Of a DNA stretch of 64,000 nucleotides, positions 1 to 11,114 are shown piece by piece. Numbering within the stretch: the stretch's first letter is position 1; each line of letters begins with the position of its first letter. Both the position numbers and the translations under genes were made by a program. Origin of the DNA: Haliclona indistincta. Lineage: Eukaryota > Porifera > Demospongiae > Haplosclerida > Chalinidae. The stretch covers positions 3,591,754-3,655,753 of the forward strand of contig OZ024792.1 in assembly GCA_964017065.1 (NCBI GenBank), written 5' to 3'. The notes under the pieces were generated by a model. The model was not told the origin of the DNA, did no database searches, and saw nothing but the letters and a program-made list of their open reading frames with translations.

Positions 1-1635
1 CAGTTGGACCCCAGTGGTGGACACTTTGGGTTTTGTGAATTCGCGGTGGGACCCCAATAGTGCACCCTTGGGGTTTTGAGAATTCGCAGTGGGAACCCAA
101 TGGTAAACCCTTGGGGTTTAGTGAATTCGCGGTGGGACCCCAATGGTGAAACCTTAGGGTTTTATGAATTCACGGTGGGACCCCAATTGTGCACCCTTGG
201 GGTTTTGTGAATTCGCGGTGGGACCCTAATGGTGCACTCTTAGGGTTTTGTGAATTCGCGGTGGGACCCCTAAGGTGCCACCAAGGGGTTTCGTTAATTC
301 GCGGTGGGACCCCAATGGTGCAACCTTGGGGTTTTGTGATTTCGTGGTGGGACTTAAATGGTGCACCATTGGGGTTTTGTGAATTCGCGGTTGGACCCCA
401 GTGGTGCACCCTTGGGGTTTTGGAAATTCGCAGTGGGACCCCAGTGGTGCACCCTTGGGGTTTTGTGAATTCACAGTGGGACCCCAGTGGTGCACCCTAA
501 GGGTTTTGTGAATTCGCGGTCGGACCCCAATGGTGCATCCTTGGGGTATTGTGAATTCGCAGTGGGACCCGAATTGTGCACCCATGGTGTTCTTTGAATT
601 CGCGGTGGGACCCCAGTGGTGCACCCTTGGGATTTTTGGAATTCGCAATGGGACCCCTGTGGTGCACCCTAAGGGTTTTATGATTTCGCGGTGGGACCCC
701 AATGGTGCACCCTTGGGTTTTTGTGAATTCGCGGTGGGACCCCAATTGTGCCCCCTTGGGTTTTGTTAATTCGCAGAGGGACCCCAGTGGGGCACCCTTG
801 GGGTTTTGTAAATTCTTGATGGAACCCAAGTGGTGCACCCTTGCTGATTTGGAAATTCGCAGTGGGACCCCAGTACTGCACAGTTGGTGTTTTGTGAATT
901 CGCAGTCCGACCCCAGTGGTGCACCCTTGGGGTTTTGTTTATTCGCGGTGGGACCCCAGTAGTGCGCCGTTGGGGTTTTGTGAATTCGCAGTCCGACCCC
1001 AATGGTGCACCCTTGGGGTTTTGTGAATTCGCGGAGTGACCCCAATGGTGCAACCTTGGGGGTTTTTGAATCTGCAGTAGGATCCCAGTGGTGCATCCTT
1101 AAGTTTTTGTGAATTTGAGGTGGGACCCCAAAAGTGCTCCCTAGGGGTTTTGTGAATTCGCGGTGGGACCTCAATGGTGCACCCTTGGGGTTTTGTGAAT
1201 TCGCGGTGGGACCCCAATGGTGCTACCTTAGGGTTTTGTGAATTCGCGGTGGGACCCCAATGCTGCACCCTTGGGGTTTTGTTAATTCGCGGTGGATACG
1301 CAATGCTGCACCCTTGGGGTTTTTTGATGTCGCGGTGGAACCCAAATGATGCACCCGTGGGGTTTGGGAATTCGCGGTGGGACCCCAATGGTGCACCCTT
1401 GGGGTTTTGTGTATTCGCAGTGGGACCCCAGTGGTGCACCCTTGGGGTTTTGTGAATTCGCAGTTGGACAACAATAGTGCACCCTTGGGGATTTGTGAAT
1501 TCGCGGTGGGACGCCAATTGTGCACCCTTGGGTTTTGTTAATTCGCAGTGGGACCCCAGTGGGGCACCCTTGGGGTTTTGTAAATTCTTGATGGGACCCC
1601 AGTGGTACACCCTTGGGGATTTGGAAATTCGCAGT
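1..1635 (+). repeat. Family A satellite, older variable arm (left)
   Basis: Tandem 43-bp monomers run in + orientation. A typical monomer starts with GAATTCGC, continues GGTGGGACCCCA, has the core GGTGCACC and ends CTTGGGGTTTTGT. Many monomers carry CAATGGTGCAC where the central array has CAGTGGTGCAC, and point changes and small indels are frequent. This is therefore an old, poorly homogenised part. About the first 800 bases match 46,566-47,290, and the block at 1,480-1,635 matches 45,450-45,585. A marker monomer with TAAATTCTTGA occurs near 803 and 1,576. No gene is visible. Confidence 0.93.
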
Positions 1636-1835
1636 NNNNNNNNNNNNNNNNNNNNNNNNNNNNNNNNNNNNNNNNNNNNNNNNNNNNNNNNNNNNNNNNN
1701 NNNNNNNNNNNNNNNNNNNNNNNNNNNNNNNNNNNNNNNNNNNNNNNNNNNNNNNNNNNNNNNNNNNNNNNNNNNNNNNNNNNNNNNNNNNNNNNNNNNN
1801 NNNNNNNNNNNNNNNNNNNNNNNNNNNNNNNNNNN
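1636..1835. other. Assembly gap (200 N)
   Basis: Exactly 200 N. A fixed round number points to a nominal scaffolding gap whose true size is unknown. The satellite changes from the variable CAATGG type to the homogenised CAGTGG type across it. Confidence 0.99.
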
Positions 1836-2138
1836 GTGCACCCGTGGGGTTTTGGAAATTCGTAGTGGGACCCCAGTGGTGCACCTTTTGGGTTTTGTGA
1901 ATTCGCGGTGGGACCCCAGTGTTGCACCCTTGGGGTTTTTAAATTCGCAGTGGCACCCCAGTGGTGCACTCTTGGGGTTTTGTGAATTCGCAGTGGGAGC
2001 CCAGTTGTGCACCCTTGGGATTTTGGAAATTCGGAGTGGGACCCCAGTGGTGCACACTTGGGGATTTGTGAATTCGCAGTGGGACCCCAGTGGTGCACCC
2101 TTCGGGTTTTGTGAATTCGCAGTTGGACCCCAGTGGTG
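1836..2138 (+). repeat. Family A satellite, central type
   Basis: Monomers of about 43 bp in + orientation, mostly of the CAGTGGTGCAC type. The block ends in the middle of a GTGCAC dyad at 2,138/2,139, where orientation flips. Confidence 0.92.
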
Positions 2139-2220
2139 CACCACTGGGGTCCCACCCCGAATTCACAAAACCCCAAGGGTGCACCACTGGGGTCCCACTG
2201 CGAATTCACAAAACCCCAAC
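2139..2220 (-). repeat. Short inverted block of family A (about two monomers)
   Basis: Here the satellite reads as its reverse complement (GGGGTCCCAC, GAATTCACAAAACCCC). The left junction makes a perfect 28-bp palindrome at 2,125-2,152. The right junction is at GTGCACTC (2,221), again on the GTGCAC core. Confidence 0.9.
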
Positions 2221-3995
2221 GTGCACTCTTGGGGTTTTGTGAATTCGCAGTGGGACCCCAGTGGTGCACCCTTGGGGTTTTGTGAATTCGCAGTGGGACC
2301 CCGGTGGTGCACCCTTCGGGTTTTGTGAATTCGCGATGGGACCCCAGTGGTGCACCCTTGGGGTTTGTTTATTCGCGGTTGGACCCCAGTAGTGCACCGT
2401 TGGGGTTTTGTGAATTCGCAGTCCGACCCCAGTGGTGCACACTTGGGGTTTTGTTTATTCGCGGTGGGACCCCAGTAGTGCATCGTTGGGGTTTTGTGAA
2501 TTCGCAGTGGGACCCCAGTGGTGCACCCTTGGGGTTTTGTGAATTCGCGGTGGGACCCCAGTGGTGCACCCTTGGGGTTTTTAAATTCGCAGTGGTACCC
2601 CAGTGTTGCACTCTTGGGGTTTTGTGAATTCGCAGTGGGACCCCAGTTGTGCACCGTTGGGGTTTTGGAAATTCGCAGTGGGATCCCAGTGGTGCACCCT
2701 TGGGGTTTTGTGAATTCGCAGTGGGACCCCAGTGGTGAACCCTTCGGGTTTTGTGCATTCGCGATTGGACCCCAGTGGTGCACCCTTGGGGTTTGTTTAT
2801 TCGCGGTGGGACCCCAGTAGTGCACCGTTGGGCTTTTGTGAATTCGCAGTCCGACCCCAGTGGTGCACCCTTGGGGTTTTCAAATTTGCAGTGGTACCCC
2901 AGTGGTGCACTCTTGGGGTTTTGTGAATTCGCAGTGGGACCCCAGTGGTGCACCCTTGGGGTTTTGTGAATTCGCGGTGGGACCCCAGTGGTGCACCCTT
3001 GGGGTTTTTAAATTCGCAGTGGTACCCCAGTGGTGCACTCTTGGGGATTTGTGAATTCGCAGTGTGACCGTAGTTGTGCACCCTTGGGGTTTTGGAAATT
3101 CGCAGTGGGACCCCAGTGGTGCACCCTTGGGGTTTTGTGAATTCGCAGTGGGACCCCAGTGGTGAACCCTTCGGGTTTTGTGCATTCGCGATTGGACCCC
3201 AGTGGTGCACCCTTGGGGTTTGTTTATTCGCGGTGGGACCCCAGTAGTGCACCGTTGGGCTTTTGTGAATTCGCAGTCCGACCCCAGTGGTGCACACTTG
3301 GGGTTTTGTTTATTCGCGGTGGGACCCCAGTAGTGCATCGTTGGGGTTGTGTGAATTCGCAGTGGGACCCCAATGGTGCACCCTTGGGGTTTTGTGAATT
3401 CGCGGTGGGACCCCAGTGGTGCACCCTTGGGGTCTTTAAATTCGCAGTGGTACCCCAGTGGTGCACTCTTGGGGTTTTGTGAATTCGCAGTGGGACCCCA
3501 GTGGTGCACCCTTGGGGTTTTGTGAATTCGCGGTGGGACCCCATTGGTGCACGCATGGGGTTTTGGATATTCGCAGTGGGACCCCAGCGGTGTACCCTTG
3601 GGGTTTTGTGAATTCGCAGTGGGACCCCAGTGGTGCACCCATGGGGTTTTGTGAATTCGCGGTGGGACCCCAGTGGTGCACCCTTGGGGTTTTTAAATTC
3701 GCAGTGGTACCCCAGTGGTGCACTCTTGGGGTTTTGTGAATTCGCAGTGGGACCCCAGTTGTGCACCCTTGGGATTTTGGAAATTCGCAGTGGGACCCAG
3801 TGGTGCACCCTTGGGGTTTTGTGAATTCGCGGTGGGACCCCAGTGGTGCACCCTTGGGGTTTTTAAATTCGCAGTGGTACCCCAGTGGAGCACTCTTGGG
3901 GTTTTGTGAATTCGCAGTGGGACCCCAGTTGTGCACCCTTGGGGTTTTGGAAATTCGCAGTCCGACCCCAGTGGTGCACCCTTGGGGTTTTGTGA
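2221..3995 (+). repeat. Family A satellite, central type
   Basis: Homogenised monomers in + orientation. A recurring multi-monomer set is visible, with endings TTTTGTGAATTC, TTTTTAAATTC (a 42-bp monomer), TTTTGGAAATTC and GTTTGTTTATTC. These monomer types form the letters of the higher-order repeats further right. No gene is visible. Confidence 0.92.
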
Positions 3996-4527
3996 ATTCA
4001 CGAAACCCCTTGGTGGCACCTTTGGGGTCCCACCGCGAATTCACAAAACCCCAAGGGTGCACCATTAGGGTCCTACGGCGAATTCATAATACCCTAAGGT
4101 TTCACCATTGGGGTCCCACCGCGAATTCATAAAACCCCAAGGGTTCACCATTGGGTTCCCACCGCGAATTCTCAAAACCCCAAGGGTGCACTATTGGGGT
4201 CCCACCGCGAATTCACAAAACCCCAAGGGTGCACCACTGGGGTCCAACTTCAAATTCACCAAACCCCAAGGGTGCACCACTGGGGTCCCATCAAGGATTT
4301 ACAAAACCCAAAAAGTGCACCACTGGTGTCCCAGTTGGAATTCACAAAACCCAAGGGTGCACAATTGGGGTCCCACCGCGAATTCACAAAACCCCAACGG
4401 CACCATTGGGGTCCCACCGCGAATTCACAAAACACCAAGGGTGCACTATTGGGTTCCCACCGCGAATTCACAAAACCCCAAGGGTGCACTATTGGGGTCC
4501 CACCGCGAATTCACAAAACCCCAATGG
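3996..4527 (-). repeat. Inverted block of the older family A type
   Basis: About 12 monomers lie in reverse orientation between GAATTC (3,993-3,998) and the dyad at about 4,525. They are of the variable type. Diagnostic changes, such as the CCTTGGTGGCACC monomer near 4,009, match the reverse complement of about 46,330-46,860 monomer by monomer. The block is an inverted copy of the outer arm inside the homogenised core. Confidence 0.88.
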
Positions 4528-7500
4528 TGCACCCTTGGGGTTTTGTGAATTCGCAGTGGGACCCCAGTGGTGCACCCTTGGGGTTTTTAAATTCGCAGTG
4601 GTACCCCAGTGGTGCACTCTTGGGGTTTTGTGAATTCGCAGTGGGACCCCAGTGGTGCACGCTTGGGGTCTTGTGAATTCGCGGTGGGACCCCAGTGGTG
4701 CACCCATGGGGTTTTGGATATTCGCAGTGGGACCCCAGCGGTGCACCCTTGGGGTTTTGTGAATTCGCAGTGGGACCCCAGTGGTCCACTCTTGGGGTTT
4801 TGTGAATTCGCAGTGTGACCCCAGTGGTGCACCCTTGGGGTTTTGTGAATTCGCGGTGGGACCCCAGTGGTGCACCCTTGGGGTTTTTAAATTCGCAGTG
4901 GTACCCCAGTGGTGGACTCTTGGGGTTTTGTGAATTCGCAGTGGGACCCCAGTTGTGCACCCGTGGGGTTTTGGAAATTCGTAGTGGGACCCCAGTGGTG
5001 CACCCTTTGGGTTTTGTGAATTCGCGGTGGGACCCCAGTGTTGCACCCTTGGGGTTTTTAAATTCGAAGTGGTACCCCAGTGGTGCACTCTTGGGGTTTT
5101 GTGAATTCGCAGTGGGAGCCCAGTTGTGCACCCTTGGGATTTTGGAAATTCGGAGTGGGACCCCAGTGGTGCACCCTTGGGGATTTGTGAATTCGCAGTG
5201 GGACCCCAGTGGTGCACCCTTCGGGTTTTGTGAATTCGCAGTGGGACCCCAGTGGTGCACCCTTGGGGTTTGTTTATTCGCGGTGGGACCCCAGTAGTGC
5301 ACCGTTGGGGTTTTGTGAATTCGCAGTCCGACCCCAGTGGTGCACACTTGGGGTTTTGTTTATTCGCGGTGGGACCCCAGTAGTGCATCGTTGGGGTTTT
5401 GTGAATTCGCAGTTGGACCCCAGTGGTGCACCCTTGGGGTTTTGTGAATTCGCGGTGGGACCCCAGTGGTGCACCCTTGGGGTTTTTAAATTCGCAGTGG
5501 TACCCCAGTGGTGCACTCTTGGGGTTTTGTGAATTCGCAGTGGGACCCCGGTGGTGCACCCTTCGGGTTTTGTGAATTCGCGATGGGACCCCAGTGGTGC
5601 ACCCTTGGGGTTTGTTTATTCGCGGTGGGACTCCAGTAGTGCACCGTTGGGGTTTTGTGAATTCGCAGTCCGACCCCAGTGGTGCACACTTGGGGTTTTG
5701 TTTATTCGCGGTGGGACCCCAGTAGTGCATCGTTGGGGTTTTGTGAATTCGCAGTGGGACCCCAGTGGTGCACCCTTGGGGTTTGTGAATTCGCGGTGGG
5801 ACCCCAGTGGTGCACCCTTGGGGTTTTTAAATTCGCAGTGGTACCCCAGTGTTGCACTCTTGGGGTTTTGTGAATTCGCAGTGGGACCCCAGTTGTGCAC
5901 CGTTGGGATTTTGGAAATTCGCAGTGGGACCCCAGTGGTGCACCCTTGGGGTTTTGTGAATTCGCAGTGGGACCCCAGTGGTGAACCCTTCGGGTTTTGT
6001 GCATTCGCGATTGGACCCCAGTGGTGCACCCTTGGGGTTTGTTTATTCGCGGTGGGACCCCAGTAGTGCACCGTTGGGCTTTTGTGAATTCGCAGTCCGA
6101 CCCCAGTGGTGCACCCTTGGGGTTTTCAAATTCGCAGTGGTACCCCAGTGGTGCACTCTTGGGGTTTTGTGAATTCGCAGTGGGACCCCAGTGGTGCACC
6201 CTTGGGGTTTTGTGAATTCGCGGTGGGACCCCAGTGGTGCACCCTTGGGGTTTTTAAATTCGCAGTGGTACCCCAGTGGTGCACTCTTGGGGTTTTGTGA
6301 ATTCGCAGTGTGACCGTAGTTGTGCACCCTTGGGGTTTTGGAAATTCGCAGTGGGACCCCAGTGGTGCACCCTTGGGGTTTTGTGAATTCGCAGTGGGAC
6401 ACCAGTGGTGAACCCTTCGGGTTTTGTGCATTCGCGATTGGACCCCAGTGGTGCACCCTTGGGGTTTGTTTATTCGCGGTGGGACCCCAGTAGTGCACCG
6501 TTGGGCTTTTGTGAATTCGCAGTCCGACCCCAGTGGTGCACACTTGGGGTTTTGTTTATTCGCGGTGGGACCCCAGTAGTGCATCGTCGGGGTTGTGTGA
6601 ATTCGCAGTGGGACCCCAGTGGTGCACCCTTGGGGTTTTGTGAATTCGCGGTGGGACCCCAGTGGTGCACCCTTGGGGTCTTTAAATTCGCAGTGGTACC
6701 CCAGTGGTGCACTCTTGGGGTTTTGTGAATTCGCAGTGGGACCCCAGTGGTGCACCCTTGGGGTTTTGTCAATTCGCGGTGGGACCCCAGTGGTGCACCC
6801 TTGGGGTTTTTAAATTCGCAGTGGGACCCCAGTGGTGCTACCTTGGGGTTTTGTGAATTCGCGGTGGGACCCCAGTGGTGCACCCTTGGGGTTTTGTGAA
6901 TTCGCGGTGGGACCCCAGTGGTGCACCCTTAGGGTTTTTAAATTCGCAGTGGTACCCCTGTGGTGCACTCTTGGGGTTTTGTGAATTCGCCGTGGGACCC
7001 CAGTGGTGCACCCTTGGGGTTTTGTGAATTCGCAGTGGGACCCCGGTGGTGCACCGTTCGGGTTTTGTGAATTGCGATGGGACCCCAGAGGTGCACCCTT
7101 GGGGTTTGTTTATTCGCGGTGGGACCACAGTAGTGCACCGTTGGGGTTTTGTGAAATCGCAGTCCGACCCCAGTAGTGCACACTTGGGGTTTTGTTTATT
7201 CGCGGTGGGACCCCAGTAGTGCATCGTTGGGGTTTTGTGAATTCGCAGTGGGACCCCAGTGGTGCACCCTTGGGGTTTTGTGAATTCGCGGTGGGACCCC
7301 AGTGGTGCACCCTTGGGGTTTTTTAATTCGCAGTGGTACCCCAGTGGTGCACTCTTGGGGTTTTGTGAATTCGCAGTGGGACCCCAGTGGTGCAACCTTG
7401 GGGTATTGAGAATTCGCGGTGGGACCCCAGTGGTGCACCCTTGGGGTTTTTTAATTCGCAGTGGTACCCCAGTGTTGCACTCTTGTGGTTTTGTGAATTC

Positions 7501-7569
7501 GCAGTGGGACCCCAGTTGTGCACCGTTGGGGTTTTGGAAATTCGCAGTGGGACCCCAGTGGTGCACCCT

Positions 7570-9760
7570 TGGGGTTTTGTGAATTCGCAGTGGGACCCCA
7601 GTGGTGCACCCTTCGGGTTATTGTGAATTCGCGATGGGACCCCAGTGGTGCACCTTTGGGGTTTGTTTATTCGCGGTGGGACCCCAGTAGTGCACCGTTG
7701 GGGTTTTGTGAATTCGCAGTCCGACCCCAGTGGTGCACACTTGGGGTTTTGTTTATTCGCGGTGGGACCCCAGTAGTGCATCGTTGGGGTTTTGTTAATT
7801 CGCAGTTGGACCCCAGTGGTGCACCCTTGGGGTTTTGTGAATTCGCGGTGGGACCCCAGTGGTGCACCCTTGGGGTTTTTAAATTCGCAGTGGTACCCCA
7901 GTGGTGCACTCTTGGCGTTTTGTGAATTCGCAGTGGGACCCCAGTGGTGCACCCTTGGGGTTTTGTGAATTCGCGATGGGACCCCAGTGGTGCACCCTTG
8001 GGGTTTTTAAATTCGCAGTGGTACCCCAGTGGTGCACTCTTGGGGTTTTGTGAATTCGCAGTGTGACCCTAGTTGTGCACCCTTGGGGTTTTGGAAATTC
8101 GCAGAGGGACCCCAGTGGTGCACCCTTGGGGTTTTGTGAATTCGCAGTGGGACCCCAGTGGTGCACCCTTCGGGTTTTGTGCATTCGCGATGGGAACCCA
8201 GTGGTGCACCCTTGGGGTTTGTTTATTCGCGGTGGGACCCCAGTAGTGCACCGTTGGGGTTTTGTGAATTCGCAGTCCGACCCCAGTGGTGCGCACTTGG
8301 GGTTTTGTTTATTCGCGGTGGGACCCCAGTAGTGCATCGTTGGGGTTGTGTGAATTCGCAGTGGGACCCCAGTGGTGCACCCTTGGGGTTTTGAGAATTC
8401 GCGGTGTGACCCCAGTGGTGCACCCTTGGGGTTTTTAAATTCGCAGTGGTACCCCAGTGGTGCACTCTTGGGGTTTTGTGAATTCGCAGTGGGACCCCAG
8501 AGGTGCACCCTTGGGGTTTTGTGAATTCGCGGTGGGACCCCAGTGGTGCACCCATGGGGTTTTGGATATTCGCAGTGGGACCCCAGCGGTGTACCCTTGG
8601 GGTTTTGTGAATTCGCAGTGGGACCCCAGTGGTGCACCCTTGGGGTTTTTAAATTCGCAGTGGTACCCCAGTGGTGCACTCTTGGGGTTTTGTGAATTCG
8701 CAGTGGGACCCCAGTTGTGCACCCTTGGGGTTTTGGAAATTTGCAGTGGGACCCCAGTGGTGCACCCTTGGGTTTTGTGAATTCGCGGTGGGACCCCAGT
8801 GGTGCACCCTTGGGGTTTTTAAATTCGCAGTGGTACCCCAGTGGAGCACTCTTGGGGTTTTGTGAATTCGCAGTGGGACCCCAGTTGTGCACCCTTGCGG
8901 TTTTGGAAATTCGCAGTCCGACCCCAGTGGTGCACCCTTGGGGTTTTGTGAATTCGCGGTGGGACTCCAGTGGTGCACCCTTGGGGTTTTGTGAATTCGC
9001 GGTGGGACCCCAGTGGTGCACCCTTGGGGTTTTTAAATTCGCAGTGGTACCCCAGTGGTGCACTCTTGGGGTTTTGTGAATTCGCAGTGGGACCCCAGTG
9101 GTGCACCCTTGGGGTTTTGTGAATTCGCGGTGGGACCCCAGTGGTGCACCCATGGGGTTTTGGAAATTCGCAGTGGGACCCCAGCGGTACAACCTTGGGG
9201 TTTTGTGAATTCGCAGTGGGACCCCAGTGGTGCACCCTTGGGGTTTTGTAAATTCGCGGTATGACCCCAATGGTGCACCCTTGGGGTTTTGTGAATTCCC
9301 GGTTGGACCCAAATGGTGCACCCTTGGGGTTTTGTTTAATCGCGTTGAGACCCCAATGGTGCACCCTTGGGGTTATGTGAATTCGCGGTGTGATTCCAGT
9401 AGTGCACCCTTGGGGTTTTCTTTATTCGCGGTGGGACCCCGGTAGTGCACCCTTGGGGTTTTGTAAATTCGCAGTCCGACCCCAGTGGTGCACCCTCGGG
9501 GTTTTGTTTATTCGCTGTGGGACCCCAATAGTGCACCCTTGGTGTTTATTGAATTCGAGGTGGGAACCCAATGGTGAAACCTTAGGGTTTTATGAATTCG
9601 CGGTGGCGCCCAAATGGTGCACCCTTGGGTTTTGTGAATTTGCAGTGGGACCACAGTGGTGCACCCTTGGGGTTTCGCGGTGGGACCCCAGTGGTGCACC
9701 AATGGGGTTTTGGAAGTTCGCAGTGGGACCCCAGCGGTGCACCCTTGGGGTTTTGTGAAT
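7570..9760 (+). repeat. Nested internal repeat of the higher-order unit, first occurrence
   Basis: This part recurs at about 11,115-13,220, with an offset of 3,545 bp rising to 3,589. The later occurrence lacks three monomers (129 bp) present here at about 9,280-9,410, which carry the private variants GAATTCCCGGTTGG and TTTAATCGCGTTGAG. The 7.6-kb unit is therefore itself an older doubling. Edges are approximate. Confidence 0.7.
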
Positions 9761-11114
9761 TCGCAGTGGGACCCCAGTGGTGCACCCTTGGGGTTTTGTG
9801 AATTCGCGGTGGGACCCCAGTGGTGCACCCTTGGGGTTTTTAAATTCGCAGTGGTACACCAGTGGTGCACTCTTGGGGTTTTGTGAATTCGCAGTGGGAC
9901 CACAGTTGTGCACCCTTGGGGTTTTGGAAATTCGCAGTGGGACCCCAGTGGTGCACCCTTGGGGTTTTTAAATTCGCAGTGGTACACCAGTGGTGCACCC
10001 TTGGGGTTTTGTGAATTCGCTGTGGGACCCCAGTGGTACACCCTTCGGGTTTTCTGCATTCGCGATGGGACCCCAGTGGTGCACCCTTGGGGTTTGTTTA
10101 TTGGCGGTGGGAGCCCAGAAGTGCACCGTTGGGGTTTAGTGAATTCGCAGTCCGACCCCAGTGGTGCACACTTGGGGTTTTGTTTATTCGCGGTGGGACC
10201 CCAGTAGTGCATCGTTGGGGTTTTGTGAATTCGCAGTGGGACCCCAGTGGTGCACCCTTGGGGTTTTGTCAATTCGCGGTGGGACCCCAGTGGTGCACCC
10301 TTGGGGTTTTTTAATTCGCAGTGGTACCCCAGTGGTGCACTCTTGGGGTTTTGTGAATTCGCAGTGGGACCCCAGTGGTGCACCCTTGGGGTATTGAGAA
10401 TTCGCGGTGGGACCCCAGTGGTGCACCCTTGGGGTTTTTAAATTCGCAGTGGTACCCCAGTGTTGCACTCTTGGGGTTTTGTGAATTCGCAGTGGGAACC
10501 CAGTTGTGCACCGTTGGGGTTTTGGAAATTCGCAGTGGGACCCCAGTGGTGCACCCTTGGGGTTTTGTGAATTCGCAGTGGGACCCCAGTGGTGCACCCT
10601 TCGGGTTATTGTGAATTCGCGATGGGACCCCAGTGGTGCACCTTTGGGGTTTGTTTATTTGCGGTGGGACCCCAGTAGTGCACCGTTGGGGTTTTGTGAA
10701 TTCGCAGTCCGACCCCAGTGGTGCACACTTGGGGTTTTGTTTATTCGCGGTGGGACCCCAGTAGTGCATCGTTGGGGTTTTGTTAATTCGCAGTGGGACC
10801 CCAGTGGTGCACCCTTGGGGTTTTGTGAATTCGCGGTGGGACCCCAGTGGTGCACCCTTGGGGTTTTTTAATTCGCAGTGGTACCCCAGTGGTGCACTCT
10901 TGGCGTTTTGTGAATTCGCAGTGGGACCCCAGTGGTGCAACCTTGGGGTTTTGTGAATTCGCGGTGGGACCCCAGTGGTGCACCCTTGGGGTTTTTAAAT
11001 TCGCAGTGGTACCCCAGTGGTGCACTCTTGGGGTTTTGTGAATTCGCAGTGTGACCCTAGTTGTGCACCCTTGGGGTTTTGGAAATTCGCAGTGGGACCC
11101 CAGTGGTGCACCCT

